A DNA stretch of 64,000 bases, from positions 4,779,077 to 4,843,076 of the forward strand of contig OX345644.1 in NCBI GenBank assembly GCA_947044365.1. The letters run 5' to 3'. Numbering within the stretch: the first letter of the stretch is position 1; every line of letters starts with the position of its first letter. The notes below the pieces were generated by a model. The model worked only from the letters and a program-made list of their open reading frames with translations, was not told the origin of the DNA and did no database searches. The translations under genes were made by a program, and so were the position numbers. The stretch is from Petrosia ficiformis (taxonomy: Eukaryota > Porifera > Demospongiae > Haplosclerida > Petrosiidae). Positions 46,701 through 59,718 of this stretch are shown one piece after another.

Positions 46701-49700
46701 CAATCAAATATACTGCTGCGGACTCTTGAGACTCAGCGAGTCTCATGGAAAATCATGAGACTCTGCGAGTCTACTTGGGACTCATGAGACTCTTGATACT
46801 AATAAAGACTAAAGGAGACTCATGAGACTCATAGAGAATGCTAGGGTCTCATGAGATCCAGAAAGACTACTGTGGACTCATGAGACTCATGAGATTAAAA
46901 GAGAATCATGAGGACTCATGAGACTCAGGGAGACTACTGGGGACTCATGAGACTCATAGAGACTACTGAGGACTCAGGAACCTCATAGAGACTACTGTAG
47001 ACTCATGAGACTAATGAGAATCATGGAGACTCAAGGGGACTCGTGTGACTCAGGGAGTCTACTTGGGACTCCGAAAGACTAGTGCGGACACATGAGACTT
47101 GAGAATCATAGACTCATGGGGACTCATGAGGCTCAAGGAGAGTATTGGAGACTCATGAGTCTCATGGAGTCTATTGGGTACTCATGAGTATCAATGAGAC
47201 TCATGGGGACTCATGACACTCAGGGAGACTAGTGGAGAGTCATGACACTCAGGGAGACTGCCTGGTACTCATGAAACTCATGATACTAATGAAGACTCAT
47301 AGGCACTCATGAGACTCAGGGAGAGCAATGGAGACTCATGAGACTTAAGAAGAATACTGGGGTCTCATGAGACTCAGAGAGACTAATGGAGACTCATGAG
47401 ACTCAGGGAGACTACTTGGGACTCATAAGATTTTTCATAATAATAAAGACTAAAGGGGATTCCTGAGACTCAGAGAGACTCATGAGACTTAGAGAAACTA
47501 CTGTGGATTCATGACTTGTGAGACTCATAGAGACTCATAGGGTCTCATGAGACTGAGGGAGACTTCTGGAGACTCATGAAACTCAAAGAATCTGCTGGGG
47601 ACTCATGAGACTCAAAGAGACTACTGGAGACTCATGAGATTCAGAGAGACTCTTGGGGACTCATGAGTCTCAAAGAGACTACTGGGGACTTATCAGTCTC
47701 AGCGAGACTACTGGATACTCATGAGACTCAGGGAGACTTCTTGGGACTCATGAGAATCTTGATACTAATAAAGACTAAAAGGGATTCCTGAGACTCAAAG
47801 AGACTCATGACACTTAGACAGACTACTGTGGAGTCATGAGACTTGTGACACTCATAGAGACTCATAGGGACTCATGAGACTGAGGGAGACTTCAGGGAAC
47901 TCATGAGACTCAGAAAGACTACTGTGGACTCATGAGACTCACGAGAATCATAGAGACTCATGGGACTCATGAGACTCAGGGAGAGTAATGGAGACTCAAG
48001 AGTCTCAGAGAGGCTACTTGGGACTCATGAGACTCAAAGTGTCTGCTGGGGACTCATGAGACTCAAAGAGACTACTGGAGACTCATGAGATTCAGAGAGA
48101 CTCCTGGGGACTCATGAGAATCGGAGACACTCCTGGGGACTAATGAGTCTCAAAGAGACTACTGAGGACTCATGAGTCTCAGCGAGACTAATGGATACTC
48201 AGGACACTCAGGGAGACTTCTTGGGACTCATGAGAATCTTGATACTAATAAAGACTAAAAGGGATTCCTGAGACTCAAAGAGACTCATGACACTTAGACA
48301 GACTACTGTGGAGTCATGAGACTTGTGACACTCATAGAGACTCATAGGGACTCATGAGACTGAGGGAGACTTCTGGGAACTCATGAGACTCAGAAAGACT
48401 ACTGTGGACTCATGAGACTCACGAGAATCATAGAGACTCATGGGACTCATGAGACTCAGGGAGAGTAATGGAGACTCAAGAGTCTCAGAGAGGCTACTTG
48501 GGACTCATGAGACTCAAAGTGTCTGCTGGGGACTCATGAGACTCAAAGAGACTACTGGAGACTCATGAGATTCAGAGAGACTCCTGGGGACTCATGAGAA
48601 TCGGAGACACTCCTGGGGACTAATGAGTCTCAAAGAGACTACTGAGGACTCATGAGTCTCAGCGAGACTAATGGATACTCAGGACACTCAGGGAGACTTC
48701 TTGGGACTCATGAGAATCTTGATACTAATAAAGACTAAAAGGGACTCATGAGACTCAGGGAGACTAATTGAGACAATTGAGACTCAGGGAGACTACTGGG
48801 GACTCATGAAGCACCTAGAGACTGCTGCGTACTCATGAGACTAAGAGAGTCTACTGTGGACTCATGAGACTCAGGTAGACTAATGGAGACTAATGAGGCT
48901 GAGGGAGACTTCTCGGGACTCATGACACTCAGCGAGACTAATGGAGACTCATGAGACTGAAGGAGACTTATGGTGATTCATGTGACTCAGGTAGACTAAT
49001 GGAGACTCTTGAGATTGAGGAGACTACTGGGAACTCGTGAGACTCAGCGAGTCTCATGGAGAATCATGAGTCTCAGGGAATCTACTTATGAGCTGCTTGG
49101 TACTAATAAAGACTAAAGGGGACTTATGAGACTCAGAGAGACTCATTAGACTCAGAAAGACTACTGTGAACTCCTGAGAGTCAGGTAGACTAATGGAGTC
49201 TCATGAGACTGAAGGAGACTTATGGTGACTCATGTGACTCAGTTAGACTAATGGAGACTCTTGAGATTGAGGAGACTACTGGGAACTCGTGAGACTCAGC
49301 GAGTCTCATGGAGAATCATGAGTCTCAGGGTGTCTACTTATGAGATTCTTGGTACTAATAAAGACTAAAGGGGACTTATGAGACTAAGAGAGACTCAAGA
49401 GACTCAGGGAGACTACTGTGAACTCCTGAGAGTCAGGTAGACTAATGGAGTCTCATGAGACTCAGGGGGACTCATGAGACTTTGGAAGACTAAAGGAGAC
49501 TCATGAGACTCATAGAAAATGCTAGGGTCTCATGAGATCCAGAAAGACTACGGTGAACTCATGAGACTCATGAAATTAATAGAGAATCATGAGGACTCAT
49601 GAAACTCCGGGAGACTACTGGGGACTCATTAGACTCATAGAGACTACTGGGGACTCATGAACCTCATAGAGACTACTTTAAACTCATGAGACTAATGAGA

Positions 49701-52700
49701 ATCATGGAGACTCAAGGGGACTCATGTGACTCAGGGAGTCTATTTGGGACACCGAAAGACTAGTGCATACCCATGAGACTTGAGAATCATAGACTCATGG
49801 GGACTCATGAGGCTCAAGAAGAGTATTGGAGACTCATTAGTCTGATGGAGTCTATTGGGGACTCATGAGTATCAATGAGACTCATGGGGACTCATGAGTC
49901 TCAGGGAGACTTGTGGAGAGTCATGACACTCAGGGAGACTACTGGGGACTGATGAGACTCAAAGAGTCTACTGTGGACTCATGAGACTCAGGTAGACTAA
50001 CGGAGACTCATGAGACTCAGGGAGACTGCTTGGTACTCATGAAACTCATGATACTAATGAAGACTCATAGGCACTCATGAGACTCAGGGAGAGTAATGGA
50101 GACTCATGAGACTTAAGAAGACTACTGGGGTCTCATGAAACTCAGCGAGACTAATGGAAACTCATGAGACTCAGGGAGACTACTTGGGACTCATAAGATT
50201 CTTCATAGTAATAAACACTAAAGGGGATTCCTGAGACTCAGAGAGACTCATGAGACTTAGAAAGACTACTGTGGACTCCTGAGTCTCACGAGAATCATAG
50301 AGACTCATGGGGACTCATGAGACTCAGGGAGAGTAATGGAGACTCATGAGACTCAAGGAAACTTCTGGGAATCATGAGACTCAGAAAGACTACGATGGAC
50401 TCATGAGACTCACCAGATTCATAGAGACTCATTACGACTCATGAAATTCCGGGAGACTACTGGGGACTCATGAGACTCATAGAGACTACTGGGGACTCAT
50501 GAACTACTTTAGACTCATGAGACTAATGAGAATCATGGAGACTCAAGGGGACTCATGTGACTCAGGGAGTCTACTTGGGACACCGAAAGACTAGTGCATA
50601 CACATGAGACTTGAGAATCATAGACTCATGGGGACTCATGAGGCTCAAGGAGAGTATTGGAGACTCATTAGTCTCATGGAGTCTATTGGGGACTCATGAG
50701 TATCAATGAGACTCATGGGGACTCATGAGTCTCAGGGAGACTAGTGGAGAGTCATGACACTCAGGGAGACTACTGGGGACTGATGAGACTTAAAGAGTCT
50801 ACTGTGGACTCATGAGACTCAGGTAGACTAATGGAGACTCATGAGGCTGAGGGAGACTTCTGGGAATCATGAGACTCAGAAAGACTACGGTGGACTCATG
50901 AGACTCACCAGAATCATGGAGACTCATGGGGACTCATGAGACTCAGGGAGAGTAATGGAGACTCATGAGACTGAGGGAGACTTCTGGGAACTCATGAGAC
51001 TCAGAAAGACTCATGAGACTTTGAGAGACTAAAGGAGACTCATGAGAAACTTGATAGTGATAAAGACTGAAAGGAACTCATAGGCACTCATGAGACTCAG
51101 GGAGACTAATGGAGACTCATGAGACTAAAGGACACTGATGGTGACTCATGTGACTCAGGTAGACTAATGGAGACTCTTGAAATTGAGGAGACTACTGGGA
51201 ACTCGTGAGACTCAGCGAGTCTCATGGAGAATCATGAGTCTCAGGGAGTCTACTTATGAGATTCTTGGTACTAATAAAAACTAAAGGGGACTCATGAGAC
51301 TCAGAGAGACTCATGAGACTTTGGGAGACTAAACGAGACTCATGAGAAACTTGATAGTGATAAAGACTGAAAGGAACTCATGGGGACTCATGAGACTTTG
51401 GCAGACTAAGGGAGACACATGAGACTCATAAAGATTGCTAGGGTCTCATGAGATCCAGAAAGACTACTGTGGACTCATGAGACTCATGTGATTAATAAAG
51501 AATCATGAGGACTCATGAGACTCATAAAGAATGCTAGGGTCTCATGAGATCCAGAAAGACTACTGTGGACTCATGAGACTCATGTAATTAATAGAGAATC
51601 ATGAGGACTCATGAGACTCAGGGAGACTACTGGGGACTCATGAGATTCAGAGAGACTCCTGGGGACTCATGAGTCTCAAAAAGACTACTGGGACTCATCA
51701 GTATCAGCGAGACTATGGATACTCATGAGACTCAGAAAGACTTCTTGGGATTCATGAGAATCTTGATACTGATAAAGACTGAAAGGGACTCATGGGGACT
51801 CATGAGACTTTGGCAGATTAAGGTAGACTCATGAGACTCATGGAGAATGCTAGGGTCTCGTGAGATCCAGAAAGACTACTGTGGACTCACAACACTTGAG
51901 AATCATAGACTCATGAGGACTCATGACTCTCAAGGAGTGTAATGGAAACTCATGAGACTCAGGGAGACTATTGGGGACCCTTCAGACTCATAGAAACTGT
52001 TGGGGACTCATCAAACTCGGGGAGATTAATGGAGAGTCATGAGAATCCGGGAAACTTCTGGGGACTCATGAGACTCAGGTAGACTAATGGAGACTCATGA
52101 GACTCAGGGAGACTATTGGAGACTCATGAGATTCAGGGAGGCTGCTTGGGACTCACGAGACTCATTATACTGATACAAATTAAATTGGAATCATGCGAAT
52201 AAGAGAGACTCAAGAGACTCAGGGAGACTACTGTGGACTCATGAGACTCAGCGAGACTAATGGAGACTCATGAGATTCAGGGAGGCTGCTTGGGACTCAG
52301 GAGACTCATTATACTGATAAAGATTAAATGGGAATCATGCGACTCAGAGAGACTCATGAGACTCACATATACTAGTGGAGACTCTTGAGACTCAGGGAGT
52401 CTAATTAGAGACTACTGGGGACTAATGAGACTCACAGAGACTGCTAGGGACTCATGAGACTCAGTAAGACTACTGTGCAATCCTGTGACTCATGAGAATC
52501 ATATAGTCTCATGGGGACTCATGAGACTCAGGGAGACTAATAGAGAATCGTGAGACTCAGGCAGACTGCTGGGGAATCATGAGATTCATAGAGACTGCTG
52601 GAGACTCATAAGACTCAGAAAGATTACTGCAGACTCTTGAGAATCAGCGAGACTAATGGAGACTCAGGAGGCTGAGGGAGACTACTGGGGACTCATGAGA

Positions 52701-55700
52701 TTCATGGACGCTTGTTGGGACTCAGGAGACTCAGAAAGTCTACTGTGGACTCTTGAGACTCAGGGAGACTACTGGGGAATCATGAGTCTCATAGAGACGG
52801 CTGTGGACTCATGAGACTGAAAGAGACTACTGGAGACTCATGAGACTCAGGTAGACTAATGGAGACTCATGAGACTCAGGGAGACTATTGGAGACTCATG
52901 AGATTCAGGGAGGCTGCTTGGGACTCACGAGACTCATTATACTGATACAAATTCAATTGGAATCATGCGAATCAGAGTGACTCAAGAGACTCGGGGAGAC
53001 TACTGTGGACTCATTATACTCATGAGATTCGTAGAAACACAGGGACTCATGAAACTCTGGGAGTTTAAGGGTGGCTCATTGGACTCAGAGAGACTAATAG
53101 AGACTCATGAGACTCATAGAGACTGCGGGAGACTCATGAGACTCAGAAAGACTACTGTGGACTCAAGAGACTCATGAGAATCATAGAGACTCATGGGGAC
53201 TCATGAGTTTCAGATATACTAGTGGAGACTCATGAGACACAGGGAGACTAATTCAGAATCATGAGACTCAGATCGACTACCGGGGACTCATGAGACTCAT
53301 AGAGTCTGCTGGGGACTAATGAGACTCAAAGCAACTACTGTGCACTTATGAGAATCATGAGAATCATAGATACTCATGGGGACTCGCTAGACTCAGGGAG
53401 ACTACTGGGGACTCATTAGACTCAGGGAGACTAGTGTGGACTCAGGAGACTCATGCAGACTCCTAGGGTGTAATGAGACTCAAAATGACTACTGTTAACT
53501 CATGAGACTAATGAGAATTATAGAGACTCATGGAGTCTCAGGAGACTCAGGGAGACTAATGGAGACTCATGAGACTCAGGGAGACTAGTGTGTACTCAGG
53601 AGACCCATGAGAGTCACAGAGTATTATGAGAACGCATGAGACTCAGGGAGACTAATAGAGACTCATAAGACTCAGGCAGACTGCTGGGGAATCATGAGAC
53701 TCAAAGAGACTGCTTGAGACTCATAAGACTCAGATAGTCTACTGCAGACTCATGAGAATCAGCGAGACTAATGGAGACTCAGGAGGCTGAGGGAGACTAC
53801 TGGGGACTCATGAGACTCTGCGAGACTAATGGAGACTCATGAGATTCAGGGAGGCTGCTTGGGACTCATGAGACTCATACAGATAAAGATTAAATGGGAA
53901 TCATGCGACTCAGAGAGACTCATGAGACTCATGAAAACTACTGTGGACTCATCAGACTCATCAGACTCGTAGAGACTCATAGGGACTCATGAGACTCTGG
54001 GAGTCTAATGGTGACACATGAGACTCAGGGAGACTAGTGGGGACTCACGAGACTCATAGAAACTCCTGGGGACTAATGAGACTCAAAGAGACTACTGGAG
54101 ACTCATGAGACTCAGGTAGACTAAGGGAGACTCATGAAACTCAGGGAGACTAATGGAGACTCATGAGATTCTGGGACTCTTGTTGGGACTCATTAGACTC
54201 AGATAGTCTACTGTGGACTCAGGGAGACTACTGGGGAATCATGAGACTCATAGAGACGGCTGGGGACTCATGAGACTGAAAGAGACTACTGGAGACTCAT
54301 GAGACTCAGGTAGACTAATGGAGACTCATGAGACTAAGGGAGACTATTGGAGACTCATGAGATTCAGGGAGACTGCTTGGGACTCACGAGACTCATTATA
54401 CTGATACAAATTAAATTGGAATCATGCGAATACAAAGAGACTCAAGAGACTCGGGGAGACTACTGTGGACTCATTATACTCATGAGATTCGTAGAGACAC
54501 AGGGACTCATGAAACTCTGGGAGTTTATTGGTGGCTCATTTGACTCAGGGAGACTAATAGAGACTCATGAGACTCAGGGAGACTACTTGGGACTCACGAG
54601 ACGCTTGATACTAATAAAGACTCAAGGGGAATCATCAGACTCATAGAGAATGCAGGGATCTCATGAGACTCAGAAAGACTACTGTGGACTGATGAGACTC
54701 TTGACAATCATAGTGACTCAAGGGGACTCATGACATTCCAGGAATCTATTGGAGACTCATGAGACTCAGGGAGACTAATGGAGACTCAGGAGACTCAGGG
54801 AGACTAGTGTGGACTCAGGAGACTCATACAGACTCCTAGGGTGTAATGAGACTCAAAATGACTACTGTTAACTCATGAGACTCATGAGAATCTTAGAGAC
54901 TCATGGAGTCTCATGAGACTCAGGGAGACTAATGGAGACTCATGAGACTCAGGGAGACTAGTTTGGACTCAGGAGACCCATGAGAGTCACAGAGTATTAT
55001 GAGAACGCATGAGACTCTGGGAAACTAATAGAGACTCATAAGACTCAGGCAGACTGCTGGGGAATCATGAGACTCAAAGAGACTGCTTGAGACTCATAAA
55101 ACTCAGATAGTCTACTGCAGACTCATGAGAATCAGCGAGACTACTGTAGACTCGTGAGACTCAGGTAGACTAATGGAGACTCATGAGACTCAGGGAGACT
55201 AATGGAGACTCATGAGATTCAGGGACGCTTGTTGGGACTCATGAGACTCATTATACTGATACAAATTAAATTGGAATCACACGAATAAGAGAGACTCAAG
55301 AGACTAGGGGAGACTACTGTGGACTCATTATATTCATGAGACTCGTAGAGACTCATAGGGACTCATGAAACTCTGGGAGTCTAATGGTGGCTCATTGGAC
55401 TCAGGGAGACTAATAGAGACTCATGAGACTCAGGGAGACTAGTGTGGACTCAGGAGACCCATGAGAGTCACAGAGTATTATGAGAACGCATGAGACTCAG
55501 GGAGACTCATGAGACTCAGGGAGACTGCTGGGGAATCATGAGACCCATGAGAATCATGAGACTCAGATAGACTACCGGGGACTCATGAGACTCATAGTGA
55601 TTGCTGGGGACTAATGAGACTCAAAGTAACTACTGTTCACTTATGAGAATCATGAGAATCATAGACACTCATGGGGACTCGTGAGACTCAGGGAGACTAC

Positions 55701-58700
55701 TGGGGACTCATGAGACTCATAGAGACTACTGGGGACTCATGAGACTTAGGGAGACTACTGGGGACTCATGAGACTCAGATATACTAGTGGAGACTCATGA
55801 GACTCAGCGAAACTAATTCAGACTCATGAGACTCAGGTAGACTAATGGAGACTCATGAGACTTGTGGAGACTACTCGGGACTCATGAGAATCAGCGAGAC
55901 TAATGGAGACTCATGAGGCTGTGGGAGACTACTGGGGACTCATGAGAATCAGCGAGACTGCTGGGGACTCATTAGACACAGAAAGACTACTGTGCAATCC
56001 TGAGACTCATGAGTATCATATGGATTCATGGGGACTCATGAGACTTAGGGACACTACTGGGGACTCATGAGACTCAGAGAGACTGCTGGGGACTCATGAG
56101 ACTCATAGAGACTACTGTGGACTCATGAGACTCAGGTAGACTAATGGAGACTCATGAGGCTGAGGGAGACTACTGGGGACTCATGAGACTCAGCGAGACT
56201 AATGGAGACTCATGAGATTCAGGGAGCCTGCTTGGGACTCAGGAGACTCATTATACTGATAAAGATTAAATGGGAATCATGCAACTCAGAGAGACTCACG
56301 AGACTCATAGAGACTACTGGGGACTAATGAGACTCACAGAGACTGCTAGGGACTCATGAGACTCAGTAAGACTACTGTGCAATCCTGTGACTCATGAGAA
56401 TCATATAGTCTCATGGGGACTCATGAGACTCAGGGAGACTAATAGAGACTCGTGAGACTCAGGCAGACTGCTGGGGAATCATGAGATTCATAGAGACTGC
56501 TGGAGACTCATAAGACTCAGAAAGATTACTGCAGACTCATGAGAATCAGCGAGACTAATGGAGACTCAGGAGGCTGAGGGAGACTACTGGGGACTCATGA
56601 GATTCAGGGACGCTTGTTGGGACTCATGAGACTCAGAAAGTCTACTGTGGACTCAGGGAGACTACTGGAGAATCATGAGACTCATAGAGACGGCTGGGGA
56701 CTCATGAGACTCAGTAAGACTCATGAGTTTCATGAGAATCATAGAGACTCAGGGGGACTCATGAGATTCAGATATACTAGTGGAGACTCATGAGACTCAT
56801 AGAGACTGCAGGGATCTCATGAGACTCAGAAAGACTACTGTGGACTGATGAGACTCTTGACAATCATAGTGACTCAAGGGGACTCATGACATTCCAGGAA
56901 TCTATTGGAGACTCATGAAACTGAGGGAGACTAATGGAGACTCATGAGACTCAGGGAGACTAGTGTGGACTCAGGAGACTCATACAGACTCCTAGGGTGT
57001 AATGAGACTCAAAAAGACTACTGTCAACTCATGAGACTCATGAAAGTCATAGACTCATGGAGTCTCATGAGACTCAGGGAGACTAATGGAGACTCATGAG
57101 ACTCAGGGAGACTAGTTTGGACTCAGGAGACCCATGAGAATCGCAGAGTATTATGAGAACGCATGAGACTCAGGCCGACTGCTTGGGAATCGTGAGACTC
57201 ATAGAGACAGCTGGGGACTCATGAGACTCAGTAAGACTCATGAGTTTGATGAGAATCATAGAGACTCAGGGGGACTCATGAGATTCAGATATACTAGTGG
57301 AGACTCATGAGACTCAGCGAGACTAATTCTGACTCATGAGACTCAGGTAGTCTAATGGAGACTCATGAGACTTAGGGAGACTACTCGAGACTCATGAGAA
57401 TCAGCGAGAATAATGGAGACTCATGAGGCCTTGGGAGACTACTGGGAACTCAAGAGACTCAGCGAGACTAATGGAGACTCATTAGATTCAGGGAGGCTGC
57501 TTGGGACTCATGAGACTCATTATACTGAAAAAAATTAAATGGGAATCATGCCACTCACAGAGACTCATGAGACTCAGGGAGACTACTGTGGACTCATGAG
57601 ACTCATGAGACTTGTACAGACTCATAGAAATTCATGAGACTCAGGGAGACTAATGGAAACTCATGAGACTCAGGGAGACTACTGGGGTCTCATGAGACTC
57701 ATAGAGACTTCTGGGGACTCATGAGACTCACCTAAACTAGTGGAGACTCATGAGACTCAGGGAGACTAATTGAGACTCATGAGACTCAGGGAGACTACTG
57801 GGGTCTCATGAGACTCATAGAGACTGCTTGGGACTAATGAGACTCACAGAGACTGCTAGGGACTAATGAGACTCAGTAGGACTGCTGTGCAATCCTGAGA
57901 CTCATGAGAATCATATAGTCTCATGGGGACTCATGAGACTCAGGGAGACTAATAGAGACTCATGAGACTCAGGCAGACTGCTGGGGAATCATGAGACTCA
58001 AAGAGACTGCTTGAGACTCATAAGACTCAAAGAGGCTACTGTAGACTCATGAGACTCAGGTAGACTAATGGAGACTCATGAGACTCAGGGAGACTAATGG
58101 AGACTCATGAGATTCAGGGACGCTTTTTGTGGCTCATGAGACTCATTATACTGATAAAAATTAAATTGGAATCATGCGAATGAGAGACTCAAGAGACTCA
58201 GTGAGACTACTGTGGACTCATTATATCTATGAGACTCGTTTGAGACTCATAGAGACTCAGGTAGTCTAATGGAGACTCATGAGACTTCGGGAGACTACTC
58301 GATACTCATGAGAATCAGCGAGAATAATGGAGACTCATGAGGCCTTGGGAGACTACTGGGAACTCAAGAGACTCAGCGAGACTAATGGAGACTCATTAGA
58401 TTCAGGGAGGCTGCTTGGGACTCATGAGACTCATTATACTGAAGAAGATTAAATGGGAATCATGCCACTCAGAGAGACTCATGAGACTCAGGGAGACTAC
58501 TGGGGTCTCATGAGACTCATAGAGACTGCTGGGGACTAATGAGACTCACAGAGACTGCTAGGGACTAATGAGACTCAGTAAGACTACTGTGCAATTCTGA
58601 GACTCATGAGAATCGTATAGTCTCATGGGGACTCATGATACTCAGGGAGACTAATAGAGACTCATGAGACTCAGGCAGACTGCTGGGGAATCACGAGACT

Positions 58701-59718
58701 CAAAGAGACTGCTTGAGACTCATAAGACTCAGATAGTCTACTGCAGACTCATGAGAATCAGCAAGACTAATGGAGACTCGGAGGCAGACTCCTGGGGACT
58801 AATGAGACTCAAAGAGGCTACTGTAGACTCATGAGACTCAAGGAGACTGCTGGGGAATCATGAGACCCATGAGAATCATTGAGACTCACGGGAACTCATG
58901 AGATTCAGATATACTAGTGGAGACTCATGAGACACAGGGAGACTAATTCAGAATCATGAGACTCAGATAGACTACTGGGGACTCATGAGACTCATAGTTA
59001 TTGCTGGGGACTAATGAGACTCAAAGTAACTACTGTAGACTCATGAGACTCCGGGAGACTGCTGGGGAATCATGAGACCCATGAGAATCATAGAGACTCA
59101 CGGGGACTCATGAGATTCAGATATACTAGTGGAGACTCATGAGACTCAGCGAAACTAATTGAGACTCATGAGACTCAGGTAGACTAATGGAGACTCATGA
59201 GACTTGTAGAGACTACTCGCGACTCATGAGAATCAGCGAGACTAATGGAGACTCATGAGGCTGAGGGAGACTACTGGGGACTCATGAGACTCAAAGAGGC
59301 TACTGTAGACTCATGAGACTCAGGGAGACTGCTGGGGAATCATGAGACCCATGAGAATCATAGAGACTCACGGGGACTCATGAGATTCAGATATACTAGT
59401 GGAGACTCATGAGACTCAGCGAAACTAATTCAGACTCATGAGACTCAGGTAGACTAATGGAGACTCATGAGACTTGTGGAGACTACTCGGGACTCATGAG
59501 AATCAGCGAGACTAATGGAAACTCATGTGGCTGAGGGAGACTACTGGGGACTCATGAGACTCAGAGAGACTCAAAGGGACTCAAGGGACTCAGGGAGACT
59601 CCTGGGGACTTATGAGACTCAGAAAGACTACTGTCGACTCATGAGACTCTTGATACTAATAAAGACGGAAGGGGACTCATGAGACTCAGACTACTGTAGT
59701 CTCATGACTCAGAAACTC
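40743..59718. repeat. 30-bp GACTCATGAG minisatellite, left part
   Basis: About 19 kb of a unit of about 30 bp. It starts GACTCATGAGACTC, then AGGGAGACTACTGGG or ATAGAGACTGCTGGG. Two or more half-unit variants alternate. CTCATGAG inside each unit is an 8-bp palindrome. A longer marker is embedded every few hundred bp: TTGATACTAATAAAGACTAA from 40.9 to about 51.3 kb, then mostly ATTATACTGATAAAGATTAA from about 52.2 kb on. Short open frames (METHEIQGD-like) come from the period. No gene was seen. Confidence 0.95.
47761..48720. repeat. 480-bp tandem duplication in the GACTC array
   Basis: Positions 47,761-48,240 and 48,241-48,720 were compared line by line and differ at one base (TTCAGGG versus TTCTGGG near 47,893/48,373). 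Both copies begin at the GATACTAATAAAGAC marker. The unit equals 16 × 30 bp, so the copy is in register with the minisatellite. Confidence 0.95.

Noticed and set aside
40743..59700. CRISPR-like array of about 30-bp repeats
   Set aside because: Units abut without unique spacers and the context is eukaryotic satellite DNA.
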